Positions 12,368 to 23,948 of a stretch of DNA of 64,000 bases are shown piece by piece. Within the stretch, counting starts at the first letter, position 1, and each line of letters begins with the position of its first letter. The DNA lies in the NCBI GenBank assembly GCA_963082975.1, contig OY720350.1:22229875-22293874 (forward strand). Direction: 5' to 3'. The notes under the pieces are model-generated. The model did not search any database, was not told where the DNA came from, and saw only the letters and a list, made by a program, of their open reading frames with translations. This stretch comes from Labia minor (Eukaryota; Arthropoda; Insecta; Dermaptera; Spongiphoridae). The position numbers and the translations under genes are program-made.

Positions 12368-12625
12368 AAAAACGTTCTACGCAAGGACAACGCCTTTGAT
12401 AGGCTATATTAATTATGTGTCCTATGATCAGTAGAACGGGTCCTATCAACCTTTATCTTGATTTTCTTGATCGGAGGCGCTACTTTTTACCAAGTAGCTT
12501 CCCAATTTTGATCCCGGAGGCTGGGTTGACTCTGTCCCATAGACCCCATGTAGAGAAATTCCTTTGCCAGGCCCAGAACTTGAACTCGGGACCGCGAGAA
12601 GCCTACCCCCACCCTATGGCGCCTC
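12368..12625 (-). mobile_element. tRNA-derived SINE, 15-bp target duplication
   Basis: TGAATTCAAATAAAA occurs exactly on both sides (12353-12367 and 12626-12640), a long duplication typical of LINE-driven insertion. On the minus strand the GC-rich head runs from AGGCGCCATAGGG through CCCGAGTTCAAGTTCTGGG. The latter resembles a pol III B box (GGTTCRANNCC). The body continues with GATCAAGAAAATCAAG. Degenerate relatives lie at 13655-13745, 32238-32375 and 44488-44600. No poly-A tail is obvious; the A-run at the left edge is on the opposite strand. Confidence 0.7.
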
Positions 12626-12640
12626 TGAATTCAAATAAAA

Positions 12641-14013
12641 TATGTTGAAATTATATAAAATATATATATTCGGAAATTATGCCACAATAAATATTTATTT
12701 AGTTATGAAGCCCTACAAGAATTAATTATAATTGATATAAGTAAATAAATTGTTTTTATATAAAAGATATACAATAAACAATCTAGTATTTGAGACATAT
12801 AGTTCAAATGGGTGTGAAAAGATATCGAGAAGTTTAGAGAAAACCCAATTGGGAAATGACTGGTGATTTATAATTTTAAAAATGGGAGAGGAAAAAAGGA
12901 AATGAATGGAGTTAACTCACAATGAGGCTTTTCAAGATCAGTAATGCAACAGAAAAATTCACTCTTAGGATTATTTCATTATTTTATCTCGGTTATTCTT
13001 GTCAGCTATAATGATTGTATTTATTATGATATTAGTTTTCTTAATTATATCCTAACTAGAATTTATAAGAACTTTTATGCCTACACTTTATGTATCTTTA
13101 GCCTAAATCTTGATGACATTTAATCAACATTTTATTATCTTTTATCCAATTACGTGTAGTAGCCACATCATTACAGCAGGATCGTATTTTATTTCCTTCT
13201 GACCTAGTGTTAAATTTTTTAGGGATGGCCATTAACAGTTTAAACCCTTTAGTCATCTTTAACGTCAAGTTAGGAAAATTTTCTTCATCTATTCTACTAT
13301 CCAAACTCAATTTGGGGGATGTATTTGATTACATTAATTAAATTTATAATTGAGGCATTTTGATTTTACAAGACAAAAAAATGTAAAAACAATAAACTTG
13401 AGACTTCCATGTAAAAGTACTAGGATAATCAATAAATTAGATTAGAAAAATACAAAAAATCTTTGTTATTTATACTCCGTTTAAGAATAAATGTTGATAA
13501 TTATTTCTAGTAATTAAGTAAAATTCAAAATTAATATAAATAATTATTTCATTTCATAAAGAATTTTTTATTTTCACTTATATATAAGCTTAGATCACTC
13601 ACAATCAGATTATAGAACCCTTCAAGCCCCTATAAAATAGATGATCTTGTAAGTAAGATAGAGGCGAAGTATGATCTATACAACTGATCCTTTCAACCGT
13701 TAACTTTGATTTTCTTAGTCAGAATATTTCGTGAAAGTAGTATGATCAATCAAAAAATTTGAATTCAAGTTTTCAACAGTAACTCAAATTTTGAACCTCA
13801 AAAGACCATAGTTCCAAAAAATGGTATATGTAAAACCAAAAGTTGATAAAATCTAAAACAAAATTGGTTGATTCAATTTATCATCATTTATTTTACATAT
13901 TTTCTCCAACATTTCTAATTAAACTAAAAACAATGATATTTTTTTTTTAATATTAGAAGATTTTATACACTATGAATCAGACAAACACGGTTTAAACGGT
14001 AAGTTTTAAACTA
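12641..14013. other. Intergenic stretch with a decayed SINE copy
   Basis: 13655-13745 retains ATGATCTATACAACTGATCC and a TTGATTTTCTTAGTC block related to the 12368 SINE. A minus-strand open frame of 70 codons at 13098-13310 has no recognised motif and is not annotated as a gene. Nothing else is supported. Confidence 0.4.
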
Positions 14014-14653
14014 AATAAGTTGACCTGTGGCCAGATCTGAACCGACCGACGGTTTGAAGTAAATTAATTTCCAGCTACAGAAACAATTTCAAATAATTTT
14101 AATATATCTATTAATGTAATAAAAAACAGATATGAATATAACATAAATATTTTTAATTTTATTTTATTTATAATATATATGTAAGACCAGGCTGTGACGT
14201 CATGAATGGCTGGATGACGTCATATAATTTTAAATCAAGAAAAAACTAATAAATATGATTTTCCCGAGGATAAAACCAATACAAAGTGCATGATTCGTGG
14301 TGATATATAAAAAAATCTCCTCATGTGAAATTTGGTGTGAAAATAACCCTTCCCTTCCTATCGTCGATCACTAATACTACCACTTCCGGTTTCCGGATAT
14401 ACACCAAAAGTTGATCAATTCATCCCACTGATGCATTAAGTTAATATACCAAATTTCATCAAAATCGGTTGAGCCGTTCAGGCTGTACACATCTATACGG
14501 ACGGACAGACGGACAGACGGACGGACAGACATCATGCTAAAAATACTTTTTTCTGTTTAGAAAATGGATGATTCGTGGAGATATGTAAAAATCTCCACAT
14601 GTGAAATTTGGTGTGAAAACAATACCTCCCTTACTATCGTCGGTCGGTAAAAA
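14014..14653 (-). mobile_element. Family A repeat, copy 2
   Basis: Full-length copy with the same ends as copy 1: AATAAGTTGACCTG at the 3' side and GGTCGGTAAAAA at the 5' side. It has an intact ACCGACCGACGG subterminal repeat, the core before GGTTGAGCCGTTCAGGC and a GGAC/AGAC microsatellite (14498-14530). Confidence 0.7.
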
Positions 14654-15399
14654 TTACTTTAATTTTTTGTTTTTTCTAGATAATTTACATGTTGAGATTA
14701 CTTAGTTCCGTATTAAAATATAAAATTATTTATAAATTATTATATTGTATATTATTTATCTTTTTACTTTTTTACCCTTCAATATATATGCTTAATTTAA
14801 CATAAACAGATAACTTATGTTTATAGTCCATTAATGCTTACTATTTCGTTATTAAATAAATTGAAATACTTCCGATTAGCACTTTGAGAAGGTGAATAAA
14901 TATTAAATAATATCCAATGAATGTGTTAACCTTGGCTACGTTTTAATCAGTCTCCCCTCTACACTCTCTTTTGCTGTCCATTTCCTCTATTTGATTTTGT
15001 ATTTTGAAATCGGAACCAGGTGAAAGCATCGACAATGAGTCTCACTGATTCTTACAATATTATTTATATATAATTTGTCACTTAATACGACATAAAAAGA
15101 ATTTGAATAATCAACTAGAAGTAGATAGATTGGGAGAGAGAGGAAGAGAGAGAAAGAGTATTAGATAATTTAATTACAAGGTCTTACTTTCCAGTTGACA
15201 CTCTTCATTAAATCATTCGATTTAGTTTTACGGGTCTTCTATCCTCCAACAGAAAGACTTTCGCTTTCTTTCTTTTCTTTAATTTTTTTTGTCAGCCCTT
15301 TTAAATGATAAATATATACAATTAACATTCCTACGTTAGTATATTTCAATTAAAATTTACATACTCTCTCTATTTAATATATAGTTATTATATATTTTA
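14654..15399. other. AT-rich intergenic stretch
   Basis: No feature is supported. The patch 14930-15080 is more complex and contains a C-rich pyrimidine tract, but no exon could be defined. Confidence 0.45.
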
Positions 15400-15608
15400 A
15401 ATAAGTTGACCTGTGGCTAGGTCCGAACCGACCGACGGTTTGGAACAAATTAATTTAAATATTAAATAAAATATTTATGTTCTATCCATATCTGTTTTTT
15501 ATTAAATTAATAGATATATTAAAATTATTTGAAATTGTTTCTGTAGCTGGAAATTAATTTACTTCAAACCGTCGATCGGTTCGGACCTGGCCACAGGTTA
15601 ACTTATTT
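15400..15608. repeat. Two family A 3' ends in mirror orientation
   Basis: AATAAGTTGACCTGTGGC begins at 15400 and its inverted counterpart ending in CCACAGGTTAACTTATT closes at 15608. The middle is derived from the first about 170 bp of family A. Neither arm has the core or microsatellite. The result is a near-palindrome of about 209 bp. Confidence 0.7.
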
Positions 15609-15933
15609 TTTTTTCTAAAAGACTTAAGTTCTATTTAATAATAAAAACATAAATATAGTACATTTTTTCCCTTTAATATAATCTGATTTAGAATTTAAAT
15701 TATATCATAAATCACCAATATAATGTGTCTTAGTAAATGTTGATAGAGGGTGGAAAAATAAGCGTAAAATTCGGAAGGATAAATCTAAGACTGTTTTAAG
15801 AAATTTTTAATTTTTTTTTTTAAATTTTAATGAAAAACTCCAAAAATAAAACATTAATTAATACTTTACTTATTTCGTTTTTAGTTTGAAATTAAATAAA
15901 CTAATGCCCACCCATTTTTCTGTATCAATAAAA

Positions 15934-16456
15934 GGTAATTGTTTACAAAACGAGAAGCTTCAGGGATTTAAATGAAACTTTGCCAGTGGATTCCTTTATT
16001 AATTTCAAAGAAACATTCCTCAATCAATATTTCTAGTATCTTGTAGTTTACGAGATAAAACATATTAAAGTTTGACAGGTACACTAGTTATGATTGAGCA
16101 GCCATTTAGTAATGTTTTATTAACTAATTCACTAATTATTCACTAATTTTCGTTTTTTTTCGGTTCGGTTTGGATATAGAAAAATTATTTAATTAATTAT
16201 TTTTTTAATTTTCATATATCCAAATCGAACTGAAAAAAACCGAAAATTAGTGAAGTTCTCTGCTGGCCAAATAATAAAACATGGCAGCTAAATTTAATGT
16301 TAATGGATTTATATGCAAATTTTAAAATTTTTATCTGGCAGGCTAGAAGCCACCGAGAAATATTGCATAAGGAAAATTTCTTTGGAATTAATAAAGGAAT
16401 CTACTGGCAAAGTTTCATCCAAATTCCTGAAGCTTCCCGGTTTGTAAACAATTACC
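15934..16456. mobile_element. Foldback element, 523 bp (family G)
   Basis: Two long inverted arms (about 150 bp each) begin GGTAATTGTTTACAAA and carry GAAGCTTCAGG and GCCAGT(G/A)GATTCCTTTATTAA. The flanks CAATAAAA (15926-15933) and CAATAAGA (16457-16464) form an 8-bp duplication with one mismatch. The centre holds a second palindrome made of TCACTAATTTTCG and its inverse around a TTGGATATAG-type segment. No coding capacity. The 8-bp duplication fits hAT or P-type elements, but the family is not identified. Confidence 0.65.
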
Positions 16457-16464
16457 CAATAAGA

Positions 16465-18089
16465 TTAATATTTTTTAATAAAAGTATTACTTATAGTATT
16501 GATCTTCTTTACTTGAAGACAAAGAATCGAAATTTAACAAATATATTAATTTAATAATTAATAAATAATATATAATTTTTTTTTCTTTAAATTTTAATGA
16601 AAAATACCAAACGTATATTTAATAAGTTTAATAAATTTGATTTATTTATGTATTTATATAATTCAAAATTTAAAGTTTAAAAAAAAACAATTAAAATGAT
16701 ATTAATAAAATTTTTATTTTATTCTATAATTATAATATGTTATTACATGAAAGGGAATGAATATCCTGGAGCATTATAATAAATTAAAGATAAATTTATT
16801 CATATATTATACTAGTAATATACATATAGATTACATACATAAATAGTTCGATTGATGATTATGTGGAGAAATTTCAAACCAATTTAGGAGGGTATATATC
16901 TAAATATGTATAAAAAACGAAACAAAAGCATTTATAGAAAGTCATTGGAAGTTTTCTAATTAGGTGACTGGCCTATATTTAATGAAAAGAAACGTTTTAC
17001 ATTTAAATTATTCGCTTATCTTATCAAGGAGGTGGTTTCTCGGGAATGTTTTGATGATTGAAAAAAAAACAAGTTCTCCTTTAAAAATATTCTGGTGAGA
17101 GAATCAATAAGATTAACAATTTCTTTTTTTCAAAGATTTATAATAAACAAAATATAACAGGGAACATCGTCTTTTTGACAGTGCTTTCAAAATTGTTTTA
17201 AGATTCATTCACATATCACAAAATCCAAAAATTAAACAAAACTTAAAATTATCTCTACTTCTTTAGTACACAATAACGGAATAAACGTTAGTGTTAAGAT
17301 AACGTTATAATGTTATGATTCAGTTAATAATAGTTACAAAATATTGTAATATTACCTATTATTAATAATTTTCATCTTTGTGTCTTAGATAAATTAGATA
17401 TTGTCTATTCTTTTTCGATCAATCGGAACCTCTATATTTTTACTCGACTGCCTTAAATTGCTAACCGAACTGTTGAAGAGAGTATGTGACGTCAAAATAT
17501 TTATAATTTCATATGAAGTTAAGAGTGCTTCGAAAGCAAGTTGACTTCCATTATTGGAACAAACTATAGTTATAGTATTACTAGTAATGAATGTGAATAT
17601 CAAAAAACAGTCAAAGTGAAAGGAGTATGACGTGAAAAGAGGTGTGAAAGCTTCTATCACCAATATACCGAAAGTGAGTAAACACAGAGCCTAAATTTTA
17701 AATTTTAATATATTTTATTAATTTTTAATATTAATTCTGTATTCTTAGTCATAAGGGTACGGATAGATTCTTTGAACTAGGGAAATATCCTATTGTTGTT
17801 GTTGTTGTTATTTACATTAATTCTTATTCTTATTATTTTTAAGATCTTTTTGATAAGCCTATATTTATAACTGTCTACAAAGATGGATAAAGAGAATACT
17901 GCAGAAAATCTTCATAATAATCGGTTCAGTAAATTTTGAGTTTATAAGTTTAAAATATTGTTAAATTCTTATACTTTATTTGAATGTATTATCTTGTTAT
18001 TATATATTCACAAAACCATTTTTTTAAACATTGCTTGATCTATATATAATTATTTGTGTGAATTAAACCATTTTAAATTAAATTTAAAT
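16465..18089. other. Intergenic stretch with a family H copy
   Basis: 17505-17605 is the inverted relative of 10634-10730. The minus-strand frame over 17394-17663 is open for 89 codons and includes that repeat. It has no recognised domain, so it is described only as possibly element-derived. A short (GTT)n run lies near 17793-17808. Confidence 0.4.
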
Positions 18090-18765
18090 TAAATCAAATT
18101 AATTAACAGAAATTTTACAAAATAAATTTTTTTTTCATAGACTAAAAAGAATAAAATAATTTTTCTAGAAGCCTGACAAAGTTTATGGATGGATTGCTTC
18201 AAATACAACGAAAAATGTTGGGCGCATTTAGTTTTATTTATTTATATGAAACATCAAGTGAATTTTTTGTAATAATAAAAATTTTTTTAAACACATAAAC
18301 TGACAATTTTTTTTATTATGCAATAAAATTAAAATTGATAGATTAAGAGCTAAGAAATTAATCTTTTATTATTTTTCACTGTATTATACTTAAATCAAAG
18401 TATGTAATAAATTCAAAAGAATTATTATTTTCTTAAATTTAAATAATATCAATCAAATCCAAAACAGATGATTGTATTAGAATTATATTAATAATGTTAC
18501 TTGTTAATGAAGTGTTCTAGTGAGGTATGTAAGTATATATATAAATTATAGCTATATAGAGGAATTTAATTGCATAGAAATAAAATAGAAAGCAAATGAT
18601 AACTTAATGCGCCCAATGTTTTTCGTTCTATATGAAGCAATTCATCTATAAACTTTGTCGGACTTATAGAAAAATTATTTTATTCTTTTTAGTCCATGAA
18701 AAAACATTATTTTATAATTTTTTTATATTTATATTATTAATTACATTCCAATTAATTAATAATAG
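18090..18765. mobile_element. Foldback-type element with arms of about 130-150 bp
   Basis: 18118-18240 and the inverse of 18605-18735 align well: both contain GACTAAAAAGAATAAAATAA, GACAAAGTTTAT, ATTGCTTCA and GGGCGCATT. The outermost limits are approximate because the flanks are AT-rich and no target duplication was defined. Confidence 0.6.
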
Positions 18766-20443
18766 TTCAATTATATATTATATTTCTTCCATACCTTCTA
18801 GGGATCCATTGAAATACCAATAAGAAATTTTCAAAAGTCTATCTAAATTTAAATTTGAAAAAAAATCGATTTTAATTTGTCATAAGAGCGAACAGACAGA
18901 TAGACATGAAGTGAAGTTGATAAAAACGTTATAAATAAAAAATACATAAATAAATAAATAAATAAATAAACATATAAATGGATTATTTTCTAAGTATATT
19001 ATATAGTTCGAATTATTAAGAAAATTTATCTCAAAGATGAGATTATAATTTCTTTATAAATATATATGTTAATATATATTTAAAAATGACTTTGTAAAAT
19101 TAATTATTTAGATTATTAAATTTTTTAAAGAACATTTATAACCATAATTAATTAATTGTATTTATGATTTTCATTTTTCATATTTGATTATATTAATTAT
19201 ACCAGTATTATGTGACACAATTAATAACAAATATTTCATGTAAACATGGACCACGTTTATGGGATACTCCCCGGTAAATCCTAAACTGAGTTACTCCAAC
19301 CTTTAAACACTTACACTAACATTAGAGTTATTTATTATTTGACCTGATTTCACACACACACAAAGTTTATAACATAAAATATTTTTAATTTATTAATTTT
19401 GAAATATTACAAAAAAAATTGTATTTCCTTTAATAAAAATGTATAATCAATAATAATTAAATTTTTATGATACTTAACAAATTAATTGAAGAAAAATCTC
19501 ATTAAAATAAAATACAAATTTACAATTTTAAGAATAGTTTTCTAATTTAGAAATATATATTATTATTTAAAATTTATATATTAATGGAATTGTCTTAAAT
19601 AATATTGGAAAGTTCTCAATTTAAATATAGAACTCCACTAACCTTTCCTATTTAGTCAATTAACATTTCATTAATTTATAATGTTAGTATAAATATTTCA
19701 TTCATCAACATCGCTAGCTTTCCTGAATGTGATTTTTATTACTAATAAATATATCTTATACAAAATTAATATATATAGAATATTAAAAAAATTTAATAAT
19801 ATATCTACACTAAAAAACTTTTTTTATTAATTTAATAATTGATATTAAAGATTAATTAGTAGATAAATTTTCAATATAATTTATTTTATTTGAAAATAAT
19901 CACAAGTTTGGCAACTTTCATGTTTGGAAATAAAATAATTGTCAGTGCTCAATGGTTAAATTGGCATTATAGATTCAATTGATCACTTGGTGATTTTATT
20001 AAAATTCATATTGCAATCAAAAATTTCTCTTAATTTTTCTTATGAAATTTTAATAAAATATTATATATATATTGATTTGATAAGGATGGAGAGAAGAGAG
20101 TTAGAGGGAAAACTAAAAAAATAAAAATATTACTGTATATGTTTAAGATATTTTTTAATAATAATTTTAAAAAATTTAATTTCCTTCAAATTTTAATTAG
20201 AGAAAAGAATCAAGAGAGTTTTATAATGGGGACATTTTAAATTGACCTAAGTGACAAATTTAGTATAAATGGCTTTATTATTTTATTTTATTTATTTAAT
20301 TTTTAGGGGTCGTTCAAATATTTGTTTTTTCTAAGCAAATTATATACTAAAAATTAGAAAATGATTACTAAAAATTACAATAGTATTATATTTTTCGAAA
20401 ATGACTATTATAATTATTAAATAAATTTTCCAGATCCTCCTAT
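18766..20443. other. AT-rich intergenic stretch
   Basis: No gene is supported. It contains a short (AAAT)n run near 18940-18970. Confidence 0.5.
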
Positions 20444-20710
20444 CAGTGATGTATTGGTAAAATAAGAAGTAAGGGAACGCATTGTGGGAGCAAAAAAAGT
20501 CCTATTTTCAGCAAACTATTTTTCTCCATATTCGTTTTTATTTTGTCTTATTCTTACTATACAAAATATTTACGAACACAAAAAAAGTAATTCTAACAGT
20601 AGATTTAAGTTGGAATTGTCGGGACATGAAAAAGTACTGGAACACGTTCGGGTTCTGAAAAAAGGTAAGGGAACGTCGTTCCCCCGCGTTCCCCTCCCAA
20701 TACACCACTG
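20444..20710. mobile_element. hAT MITE, 267 bp, perfect 8-bp duplication
   Basis: CCTCCTAT is repeated exactly at 20436-20443 and 20711-20718. The ends are CAGTGATGTATTGG and the inverse of CAGTGGTGTATTGG. An open frame runs through the element but is incidental. The ends and duplication place it in hAT. Confidence 0.85.
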
Positions 20711-21988
20711 CCTCCTATTATTAGTCTTATTTTTTAAATTCTACAGATAACCCATAAATACACTAGAATTCAAATCTCACCAAATTATAAAATTTAAATA
20801 ATTTATATATTATTAGTAAAAAATGTTTTTTAGGGAAATCTCACATTTTAGGGTTAACTGTTTCTTACATTAAAATAAAATATGAACAATAATTCCTGGT
20901 CAATCCAAGTGATTCTTTTTGGAAATCATATAAGAGACTAATTTTTGGTCATACATTTATAGGATGAGTTGGAATGTTGAAAATCTTTATTAAATGAATC
21001 TTTATTTATAGCCTTTACACATACAAACTTCTAATAATACTAATAATTTATATTAGATATGCTAACCTATTTGATTTTTTTAAATTTACAATTTTTATAA
21101 ATTATTTTCAAAATGTGATTAAGAGTTTTGGTATTTCCCGTTAATATTCTATTTTTATTTAAATTTTTTACTCTCTCGCCAGAGATAGTATTACGATCAC
21201 GAAAATTTTCGATGTTGAGATTTTGATGTTTTTATACGTTTTGAAGGTTCCTGAATCATTTTCACTAAGGTTGAGAAAAATGTATGTCTATGTGTGTGTG
21301 TGTGTGTGTGGACAAGATTACGCAAAAACGGTTTGAGCTAGAATCATGAAATTTGGTACATGGGCATTATTCAAAATTCGTAGTTTTCTATCAACTTTTG
21401 AGAAATGTAGCTCAACCGGAAGAGGACCATTACCTACAACGTTTTCATATTTTTTCCTCTACTCTAAACTGATCTTAAAAATAAAGATATATGTTTGATA
21501 TTTTTTACATGATTAAAAATTGTATTAAACTGCTATATATAGAATTTCAGATTGATTGAATCGCTGAAAGTACCAGAATTAATTTTTTAACACTGCAAGT
21601 CTCACGCGCCAACACGTGACGTGGTGCCATCAACAAAGAGCCAAACATGCGCTGATTTAATAAATATTATTTATTCATTTTAATTTATAATTTATAAATA
21701 ATTAAATTAAATTTAAATATAATATATTATGTTATTTAACCGTTTTAGTGCCATTGATTTTTACCTATATCTACTTAAAAATGCCAAAGAAATCTTTGTC
21801 GTGTTGATGCCATTTACCTTTGTTTCTAAAAAAAACTGTATCTCCTCCAAAAATTGTCCAATTTTAATAATTTTTTCGGTGTTTTTTTAATAAAAACTTG
21901 TACAAGGATAATAAAATACAAAGAACATTATGGAAATATAATTGTGAACAAAAATTATAACAAAAACTGGAATCTAAAAGAAAAAAAG

Positions 21989-23704
21989 TTAACATGTGTG
22001 CTTTACCGCACAGACTCCATGAAGCCCCTTCTTACAGCGACCACAAATCAAGTTGCTCCTCTTCACAGCGCTGTAATCCTTGCTGCTGCACACTACGCAG
22101 CGCCGTAAATTACGCCCGGGTAACTTTTCTAATCCAAAACTTTGTGAGGAAGATGTTGTCGGAGTAGACGTTTTTGGTCTATTTTTGCGGAGCAACCATT
22201 TCTCTTCTAAATCTTCAATTATACTCGTTATAAATTTCAATCTCGTCATTTTTTTGCCAATATTTTTCTCACTATACAATATATATGCATTCAATACCAT
22301 CCTTCCAAATACAGCAAATACAACCTTTTTCCAAAATTTGAGAGTTCTTCGTTCATCCAAATAGGTGTATAGCATTTTGTCGCTCTCGTCTACTCCGCCC
22401 ATAAATTGATTATATTGGTGAATCATTGATGGTTTATTTTTTATAGATTCGTAATTTCCTCTCTTTTTTGTGACAGATACATTTAGCGTATCGCTGCACG
22501 TAGAAATCAAAATAACTGGATTGTTTTTTGACTTTTTGTCTCTAAAGGAACACATTAGCACAGGATCGTTGGTGAAATACTTGGGTTCGTTTACTGGAAC
22601 CGTTTTGGCTTCTTTTGGAACAAGCTTCCTATTTCTACGTATGGTTCCTGTTAGATATGTGGCTTTCTGATAAAGGGAACGTGCAAGTTCTACACTGGTG
22701 TAAAAATTATCCGTGAATAGGTGGTATCCCTTGTTTAGGTAATTTCCCATTAACAAAAGTTTTTCTGCCACAACAAATCCCAGACCTTTTTCTTTTATCT
22801 CATCTTTGTCAACTTTAGATTTAGCACCACGGTAACAAAAGAATCCAAGACAATATTTCGACAACGAGTCACAAAGCATCCAGAATTTTACGCCCCACTG
22901 ATGATGCTTCTTGCTGGGGATATACTGTTTGATCACAGTATGAGCATTTGTTCCAACAAGAGATTCATCTATGCTCAACTGTTGGTTGGGTATATAATGC
23001 TGCCGGAAAACCAAATTAGCGTGATTTACCAACACTTGAAACCTGGCACATGGATCGTATTCTGGATGTCCAGGTGGAGCTAAAGTTTTATTATCTACCA
23101 GATGAAAAAATTTCAAGCGCAGCTGAAATCTGTTTCGTGCAAACATTTTTGCAAACCATGGAATACATCTTGATCCTTTCATCCAATAAGAAAAAATAGT
23201 TGGCCTCCTTGTGATGCCCATTTCCAGTATAACGGCGATAAATCCTCTCATTTCTGGGATGGTGACAGGCTTCCACAATTTTGCACGAGATTGAGGTTTC
23301 AAATTTGGAAGATTTTGCAAAAACTGTGCGGCGTAACGGTTTGTTTCAACAACCATTTTTTTTATAAGAGTATCAGTAAAAAACAAATTGAAAAAATCAA
23401 TAGGTTTTGCGTCACCTGGTGGGGTATGTTTTGGTCCTGGTAATTCGGAAAATACATGCGGGGTTTGTTTATTGTATTGCGTATCTGGTGGTAGGCATGT
23501 GAATTGGGTCAAGTTCACATCGATATTTTCGCAGTCCGGTACATCCTCCGTATCAGAAAAATAATTGTTATCGTCAGCATCATCACTGTCACTCAAAATT
23601 TGAATTACGCGGTGTGAACGCACCACAATGTCACTCCCACTATCACTTTCTTCACAACTTGAAGAACAGTCATTTTCATCCGAATTATTTTCGTATTCCG
23701 ACAT
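21989..23704 (-). CDS. piggyBac transposase
   Basis: Cut-and-paste transposase that excises the element and inserts it at TTAA. The frame is open from 23755; the ATG at 23704 (peptide MSEYENNSDEND) is preferred because the codons before it encode a hydrophobic IIIII run, while the acidic Ser/Asp/Glu N-terminus is typical of the family. That start gives 571 residues. Numbered from the upstream Met, the catalytic acids are D263 (in SIDESLVG), D349 (in LFTDNFYTS), D456 and D459 (in GGVDESDKM). The C-terminus (553-588) holds a cross-brace zinc-binding domain, CVVC...CGRC....H..C. No stop or frameshift is present, so the protein looks functional. Regulation is not visible. Domestication is unlikely, since the terminal repeats and TTAA sites are intact. 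Confidence 0.92.
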   Translation of the reverse strand: MSEYENNSDENDCSSSCEESDSGSDIVVRSHRVIQILSDSDDADDNNYFSDTEDVPDCENIDVNLTQFTCLPPDTQYNKQTPHVFSELPGPKHTPPGDAKPIDFFNLFFTDTLIKKMVVETNRYAAQFLQNLPNLKPQSRAKLWKPVTIPEMRGFIAVILEMGITRRPTIFSYWMKGSRCIPWFAKMFARNRFQLRLKFFHLVDNKTLAPPGHPEYDPCARFQVLVNHANLVFRQHYIPNQQLSIDESLVGTNAHTVIKQYIPSKKHHQWGVKFWMLCDSLSKYCLGFFCYRGAKSKVDKDEIKEKGLGFVVAEKLLLMGNYLNKGYHLFTDNFYTSVELARSLYQKATYLTGTIRRNRKLVPKEAKTVPVNEPKYFTNDPVLMCSFRDKKSKNNPVILISTCSDTLNVSVTKKRGNYESIKNKPSMIHQYNQFMGGVDESDKMLYTYLDERRTLKFWKKVVFAVFGRMVLNAYILYSEKNIGKKMTRLKFITSIIEDLEEKWLLRKNRPKTSTPTTSSSQSFGLEKLPGRNLRRCVVCSSKDYSAVKRSNLICGRCKKGLHGVCAVKHTC

Positions 23705-23825
23705 TATTATGGATTCAAAAAGTATAATAATTATAATTTGAACTTTATTTAACACGAAGACAAATTAAAAATTAGTGATGTGTGCGAGCGATATCGCCTA
23801 CAGCGGGCTAAACAGCAACTAATTT

Positions 23826-23888
23826 CACGAGCGCTATGGCGCTCGTGGCACTTTTAGTTACTATGGGCACGAGCGCGATGGCGCTCGT
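23826..23888. repeat. Paired GC-rich hairpins at the piggyBac 5' end
   Basis: CACGAGCGCTATGGCGCTCG (23826-23845, closing at 23847) and CACGAGCGCGATGGCGCTCG (23868-23887) are two near-identical palindromes 20 bp apart, just inside the right terminal repeat. Subterminal repeats of this sort often bind the transposase; that role is inferred. Confidence 0.75.
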
Positions 23889-23948
23889 CGGCACTCAAAC
23901 GGTTAATCCAATTCAAATTGCGAGATATAGACTAGACACTCCAGCTAA

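Larger units (their letters stand above)
21740..23902 (-). mobile_element. Complete piggyBac element, 2163 bp
   Basis: TTAA lies on both sides (21736-21739 and 23903-23906). The 13-bp terminal inverted repeats are CCGTTTTAGTGCC on the left and, read inverted, CCGTTTGAGTGCC on the right, differing at one base. One full-length transposase gene fills the interior. The transposase end carries two GC-rich hairpins. Because the TTAA target is found empty in a sister repeat, the insertion boundaries are exact. Confidence 0.92.
21165..23948 (+). mobile_element. Family B repeat, copy 1, carrying a piggyBac insertion
   Basis: The repeat starts TTTTTTACTCTCTCGCCAGAGATAG and ends GCGAGATATAGACTAG...CACTCCAGCTAA. 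It has a (TG)n tract near 21293-21310 and the conserved core on its left. The piggyBac element at 21740-23902 splits it. Removing that element restores the ATTATGTTATTTAATCCAAT sequence seen uninterrupted in copy 7 (about 60673-60692). Confidence 0.8.

Noticed and set aside
22080-23083. Several open frames antisense or out of frame to the piggyBac transposase
   Set aside because: They are shadows of the transposase gene, whose frame carries all the motifs.
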